A DNA stretch of 24,164 nucleotides from a virus. A model generated the notes under the pieces. That model worked only from the letters and a program-made list of their open reading frames with translations. It made no database searches and was not told the DNA's origin. Location of the stretch: positions 1 through 24,164 of IMG/VR virus record IMGVR_UViG_3300023174_000618. One strand, given 5' to 3'. Both the position numbers and the translations under genes were made by a program. The number at the start of each line of letters is the position of its first letter. Positions within the stretch are counted from its first letter, which is position 1. Shown piece by piece: positions 21,025-24,164 of the stretch.

Positions 21025-21178
21025 ACCAGGGCTTTATGCCAACATCAATGCAAAACAGGCTCGGATAGCCAAAGGCAGCGGCGAGAAGATGAACAAGGTT
21101 GGCTCCAAGGCCGCGCCGTCTGCTGCTGACTTCAAGTTGGCTGCAAAGACTGCCAAGAAGCCAAAGCCAAAGAAGTGA
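21014..21178 (+). CDS. Small basic protein, 54 residues
   Basis: Starts at ATG 21014 overlapping the preceding gene by 11 nt, with GGGGGA upstream. The sequence GLYANINAKQARIAKGSGEK, then MNKVGSKAAPSAADFKLAA and a Lys-rich end matches a small phage family (G-L-(Y/W)-A-N-I-(N/H)-A-K...SGEKM(R/N)K(P/V)GSK), recognised from memory. It is highly basic and probably binds nucleic acid or virion components. Its stop overlaps the GTG start of the next gene as GTGA. A longer in-frame read from 20792 lies inside the Cys-rich gene. Confidence 0.6.
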   Translation: MATKPGLYANINAKQARIAKGSGEKMNKVGSKAAPSAADFKLAAKTAKKPKPKK

Positions 21179-21873
21179 TCTCACCGATTTGCATCAGCAC
21201 AGTACATGGCAAAGTTTTGCGGGTGATGCTCACAAGCATTGCCGAGTATTGTCCAGAAGTGCCTGTCTATTTGCGCGGTCCAGAGTCCATTATTGGCGGC
21301 TATGACGCTGATCTCAAAGTATTTGGTGTTTCTGATACGTTTGGTGAATCCTACAACGATGTCATGGATCGCGCCTTTGCTGATGGCTTTGACTCAGTGA
21401 TCTGCGCCAATGATGACATTGTGCTTACCCCTACCAGCTACAAGTATCTGATGGAGGATGTTGCGCAGCTCAAAGAGGAAACTGGCGAGCCAGTGGGCTG
21501 GGTGGCTGCACGATGCGATGCCGCAAGGCCAGTGCAGAACATTCGCAGTAATCCCTTTGATCAGAAGCTGCACTACTTCAAATACCCATATGAGGACGCC
21601 ATTGTGCCGATGGAGGTACTTAGTCCCATCTTTGGTTGGATTGGGCGCGATGCGTGGGAGGTGCAGAAGTTCCCACCGCTGAATTGGTACTCGGATGATG
21701 TGCATTGCGAAGACTTGCGTGCGGCGGGTTTCCACCATTATTTGTCGCGGTCCTATGTCCACCACATTGGCAGCCAGACTGTTGGCTTAGATGGCAACAA
21801 ACTGACTCAGCAGGCAGTGCCTTGGATACGCAAGAACAGGCCAAAATATGCATCTGATTGGTTTGATTCTTAA
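21175..21873 (+). CDS. GT-A fold glycosyltransferase-like protein
   Basis: 232 residues from GTG 21175, overlapping the previous stop as GTGA. The N-terminal strand ISPICISTVHGKVLRVMLTS, then a DXD-like NDD (80-82) in SVICANDDIVLTPTSYKYL, and a C-terminal acceptor region with WYSDDVHCEDLRAAGF and SYVHHIGSQTVG, where the last His could bind metal. This order is typical of GT-A family-2 transferases. It would move a sugar from a nucleotide donor to an unknown acceptor: virion protein, host glycan or DNA base. Its place between packaging and portal genes favours a virion or early function and is unusual. The length fits compact phage GT2 enzymes. Confidence 0.65.
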   Translation: MISPICISTVHGKVLRVMLTSIAEYCPEVPVYLRGPESIIGGYDADLKVFGVSDTFGESYNDVMDRAFADGFDSVICANDDIVLTPTSYKYLMEDVAQLKEETGEPVGWVAARCDAARPVQNIRSNPFDQKLHYFKYPYEDAIVPMEVLSPIFGWIGRDAWEVQKFPPLNWYSDDVHCEDLRAAGFHHYLSRSYVHHIGSQTVGLDGNKLTQQAVPWIRKNRPKYASDWFDS

Positions 21874-21884
21874 GGAATTTAGAT

Positions 21885-22181
21885 ATGAAAACACCCGCAT
21901 GGCAGCGTAAAGAGGGAAAAAGTCCAAGTGGCGGTCTAAATGCCAAGGGACGTGCCAGCGCCAAGGCCGAGGGCATGAATCTGAAAGCGCCTGTGAAGTC
22001 TGGTGACAATCCGCGCAGGGCATCATTCCTTGCGAGAATGGGCAATATGCCTGGTGCTGAGATGAAAGACGGCGAGCCAACGCGCTTGCTGCTCAGTTTG
22101 AAAGCATGGGGCGCATCTAGCAAAGAGGATGCGAGATCCAAGGCCAAAGCAATATCTGCAAGAAATAAGGCGAAAAAATGA
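21885..22181 (+). CDS. DUF6321-like small basic protein, 98 residues
   Basis: ATG 21885 with AAGGA upstream. It is Lys/Arg-rich throughout. GGLNAKGRASAKAEGMNLKA, PVKSGDNPRRASFLARMGNM and TRLLLSLKAWGASSKEDAR match a family common upstream of portal genes, DUF6321 by recollection. Function is unknown; high charge suggests DNA or capsid association. Its stop overlaps the portal start as ATGA, so the two are coupled. Confidence 0.7.
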   Translation: MKTPAWQRKEGKSPSGGLNAKGRASAKAEGMNLKAPVKSGDNPRRASFLARMGNMPGAEMKDGEPTRLLLSLKAWGASSKEDARSKAKAISARNKAKK

Positions 22182-24164
22182 GCGAATTACCTATCACCAC
22201 TGACATTGGATCAATTAATCCAATGGATGACACCGAGTTGCAGGGCATTGTCTCTGGCGAGCTGGAGGACGCTGTTAGCTACATCGACTCTGATGTGTCA
22301 CCCATTCGCGCCAAGGGTACTGAGTATTACCGAGGCGACCCCTTTGGAAATGAGGAAGATGGCCGTTCTCAGGTAGTGGCGATGGAGGTGCGCGACACTG
22401 TCAGCGCCATGATGCCAAGCCTGATGAAAGTCTTTTTCAGTTCTGAGAATGTGGTGGAGTATGTGCCGCGTGGACCAGAGGATGTAGCTGGCGCACAGCA
22501 GGCGACAGATTACGCCAACTACATATTCAGCGCCGACAACAATGGTTTTATGACCACCTATGCGTTGTTCAAGGACTCGCTGGTGCGTAAGTGCGGAATT
22601 GCCAAGTATTGGTGGGAAGAGAACGAAGAGGTCAAGATCGAAGAATATTCGGGGCTTGATGATCAGACTGTGCAAATCCTGATGCAAGAGGATGCCGAGG
22701 TCAAGATCGTGGTCAGTTACCCTGACGCATCGATGCCGATGCAACCACCACAGCCTGATCCAATGACTGGCCTGCCCATGCAGATGCCCCAGCCAATGTT
22801 GCATGACGTTCAAATCAAGCGAAACACCAAGGATGGTCGTATCCGCATCATGGCTGTACCTCCCGAGGAGTTGGTAATTGATCGCCGCGCAAGATCGTTT
22901 GATGACGCTGGCATCATTGCCCACCGCCAAATGGCGACAGTCTCTGACCTGATCGGCATGGGATATGACCAGGATGAAATCGAAGAGAACATTAGCAGCA
23001 CCGATTTGGATAGCAATGACGAGTATTTGGCGCGTCAGCCTTTGAGTACCACCATGGGCGCAGGCGACAGTCTGAATCCCATGCAGCGCAGGGTTTTGTA
23101 CATCGAAGCGTATATGCGCGTGGACTATGACGGCGATGGCATCCCCGAATTGCGGAAGATTTGTTGCATGGGTTCGGGTTACACCATGGTGCGGAATTTA
23201 CCCGCAAGCTACATCCCATTTGTGGACTTCCCTTGCGATCCCGAGCCACATACCTCGCCTTTGGAAGCGATGTCGATCTTTGACATCACGCATGACATTC
23301 AGGAGATCAAGTCAGAGATCATGCGTAATACGCTAGATTCTTTGGCGCAATCAATCCATCCGCGTACAGCAGTGGTTGAGGGTCAGGTCAATATCGATGA
23401 CGTTTTAAATAACGAGACTGGCGCAATTATCCGCATGAGAGCGCCAGGCATGGTGCAGCCATTCAGCTCGCCATTTGTTGGACAGGCCGCATTCCCTATG
23501 CTTGACTATATGGATCAGATGCGCGAAGACCGCACCGGCATGAGCAAGGCGGCAATGGGCTTAGACCCTGATGCGTTGCAGTCCACCACCAAGGCGGCGG
23601 TGGCCGCCACAGTCAGCGCCAGCAGTCAAAGGCTTGAGCTGCAAGCTCGAATCTTGGCCGAGGGCATGAAGAAGTTATTCAAGGGCATTTTGTACCTGAT
23701 GACCACACACCAAGACAAGCCTCGCATGGTGCGTTTGCGTAATGAGTGGGTGCAGATTGATCCTCGCGCATGGGACGCCAGCATGGATGTATCGGTCAAT
23801 ATTGGCTTGGGCAATGGCGACTTGGGTGAGCGTATGCAAGGCTTGACCATGATCGCAGGCAAGCAAGAGCAGATCATGCAGCAATTTGGTTTGGGTAACC
23901 CTGTGGTGACACCCGCCATGTACATCCGCACCATTCAAAAGATTGTGGAATTATCAGGATTCAAGGACGCATCGAGCTACTTCCAAGCCCTGCCTGCTGA
24001 CTTTCAGATGCCTCAATCTACGCCAAAGCCAACCCCAGAAGAAGTATTGGCGCAAGTGCAGGCGCAGTCGATCCAAGCTGACATTCAGAAAAAGGCTGCC
24101 GAGCTGGAATTGAAGCGCGAGCAGATGGTCAGAGATGACGATTATCGAAGAGATCAATTGGCGC
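22178..24164 (+). CDS. Portal protein (cut by right edge)
   Basis: Open from ATG 22178 to the right edge with no stop, 662 codons seen. The N-terminus (DTELQGIVSGELEDAVSYI, RAKGTEYYRGDPFG) and MEVRDTVSAMMPSLMKVFF belong to P22-type podovirus portal proteins, as do VVEYVPRGPEDV, QATDYANYIF and the VPPEELVIDRRAR block. VPPEELVIDR and TGMSKAAMGLDP are typical. The C-terminal visible part is helical with a coiled-coil-like run (ADIQKKAAELELKREQMVRD), matching a barrel domain or tail. Portal forms the dodecameric DNA gateway in the capsid vertex. TerL is upstream, as usual. The end lies outside the window. Confidence 0.85.
   Translation, partial: MSELPITTDIGSINPMDDTELQGIVSGELEDAVSYIDSDVSPIRAKGTEYYRGDPFGNEEDGRSQVVAMEVRDTVSAMMPSLMKVFFSSENVVEYVPRGPEDVAGAQQATDYANYIFSADNNGFMTTYALFKDSLVRKCGIAKYWWEENEEVKIEEYSGLDDQTVQILMQEDAEVKIVVSYPDASMPMQPPQPDPMTGLPMQMPQPMLHDVQIKRNTKDGRIRIMAVPPEELVIDRRARSFDDAGIIAHRQMATVSDLIGMGYDQDEIEENISSTDLDSNDEYLARQPLSTTMGAGDSLNPMQRRVLYIEAYMRVDYDGDGIPELRKICCMGSGYTMVRNLPASYIPFVDFPCDPEPHTSPLEAMSIFDITHDIQEIKSEIMRNTLDSLAQSIHPRTAVVEGQVNIDDVLNNETGAIIRMRAPGMVQPFSSPFVGQAAFPMLDYMDQMREDRTGMSKAAMGLDPDALQSTTKAAVAATVSASSQRLELQARILAEGMKKLFKGILYLMTTHQDKPRMVRLRNEWVQIDPRAWDASMDVSVNIGLGNGDLGERMQGLTMIAGKQEQIMQQFGLGNPVVTPAMYIRTIQKIVELSGFKDASSYFQALPADFQMPQSTPKPTPEEVLAQVQAQSIQADIQKKAAELELKREQMVRDDDYRRDQLA

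Noticed and set aside
1-24164. tRNA genes, rRNA genes and insertion sequences
   Set aside because: No cloverleaf with a conserved GTTCGANTC-type arm, rRNA stretch, transposase or terminal inverted repeat was seen by eye; a tRNA scan would settle the first.

Overview
This window is most of a tailed-phage genome of podovirus type (or a prophage-like copy of one). The evidence is a terminase pair, a P22-type portal, a tail nozzle-like protein, a run of four probable ejected inner-virion proteins, and a replication module with a primase-helicase, an SSB-like protein, a RuvC-like resolvase and a DUF2800 nuclease. No tRNA, rRNA, IS element, CRISPR array, integrase, lysis gene or DNA polymerase was seen. 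Base composition is moderate, and many proteins resemble those of uncultured freshwater phages of Proteobacteria, possibly Burkholderiales. That host call is an inference from recollection, not from a search.

Layout, left to right. (1) 1-7416, + strand: late genes. These are the C-terminus of a structural protein, a beta-propeller-like tail protein, a GNAT-like protein, a Gly-rich protein with a CFI-box-like C-terminus, and three further probable ejection proteins. They are tightly packed, and two junctions use the identical stop/SD/start string TGAGGTAAAAAATG. (2) 7419-9333: a divergent pair. Leftward is a winged-helix regulator with an apparently leaderless promoter over a palindromic operator. 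Rightward is a small HExxH peptidase-like protein, a metallophosphoesterase and a small membrane protein. (3) 9362-11335, - strand: an early-looking operon of eight small genes, several below 60 codons and chained by ATGA or short overlaps. It is followed by a separately promoted and terminated, extremely acidic 95-residue protein. (4) 11336-11558: a divergent control region with a leftward promoter, a strong rightward intrinsic terminator with no gene in front of it, and a promoter whose predicted start lies at the ATG of an XRE regulator. (5) 11559-17191, + strand: replication and recombination genes, namely the XRE regulator, RuvC-like resolvase, a PAPS-reductase-like protein broken at an 8-G tract, a small protein, the DUF2800 nuclease, an SSB-like protein with an acidic tail ending in Phe, a terminator, and the primase-helicase. 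(6) 17192-18833: two candidate replication or control elements on either side of an unknown gene and terS. One is a dense TGCGACAAA/TTTGTCGCA repeat cluster; the other is a set of consensus DnaA boxes flanking an AT-rich stretch. (7) 18834-24164, + strand: terL, a DUF6496-like protein, a Cys-rich protein, small basic proteins, a glycosyltransferase-like protein, and the portal running off the right edge.

Structural genes lie at both ends, all on the + strand. The simplest reading is that the genome is circular or circularly permuted, and that capsid and remaining tail genes lie outside the window between the portal and the left-end tail gene. The control logic looks like two regulators (winged-helix at 7.8 kb, XRE at 11.6 kb), each with a leaderless-looking promoter, a leftward small-gene operon likely to act on the host, and a rightward replication operon. 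Late packaging and virion genes would then be read rightward around the circle.
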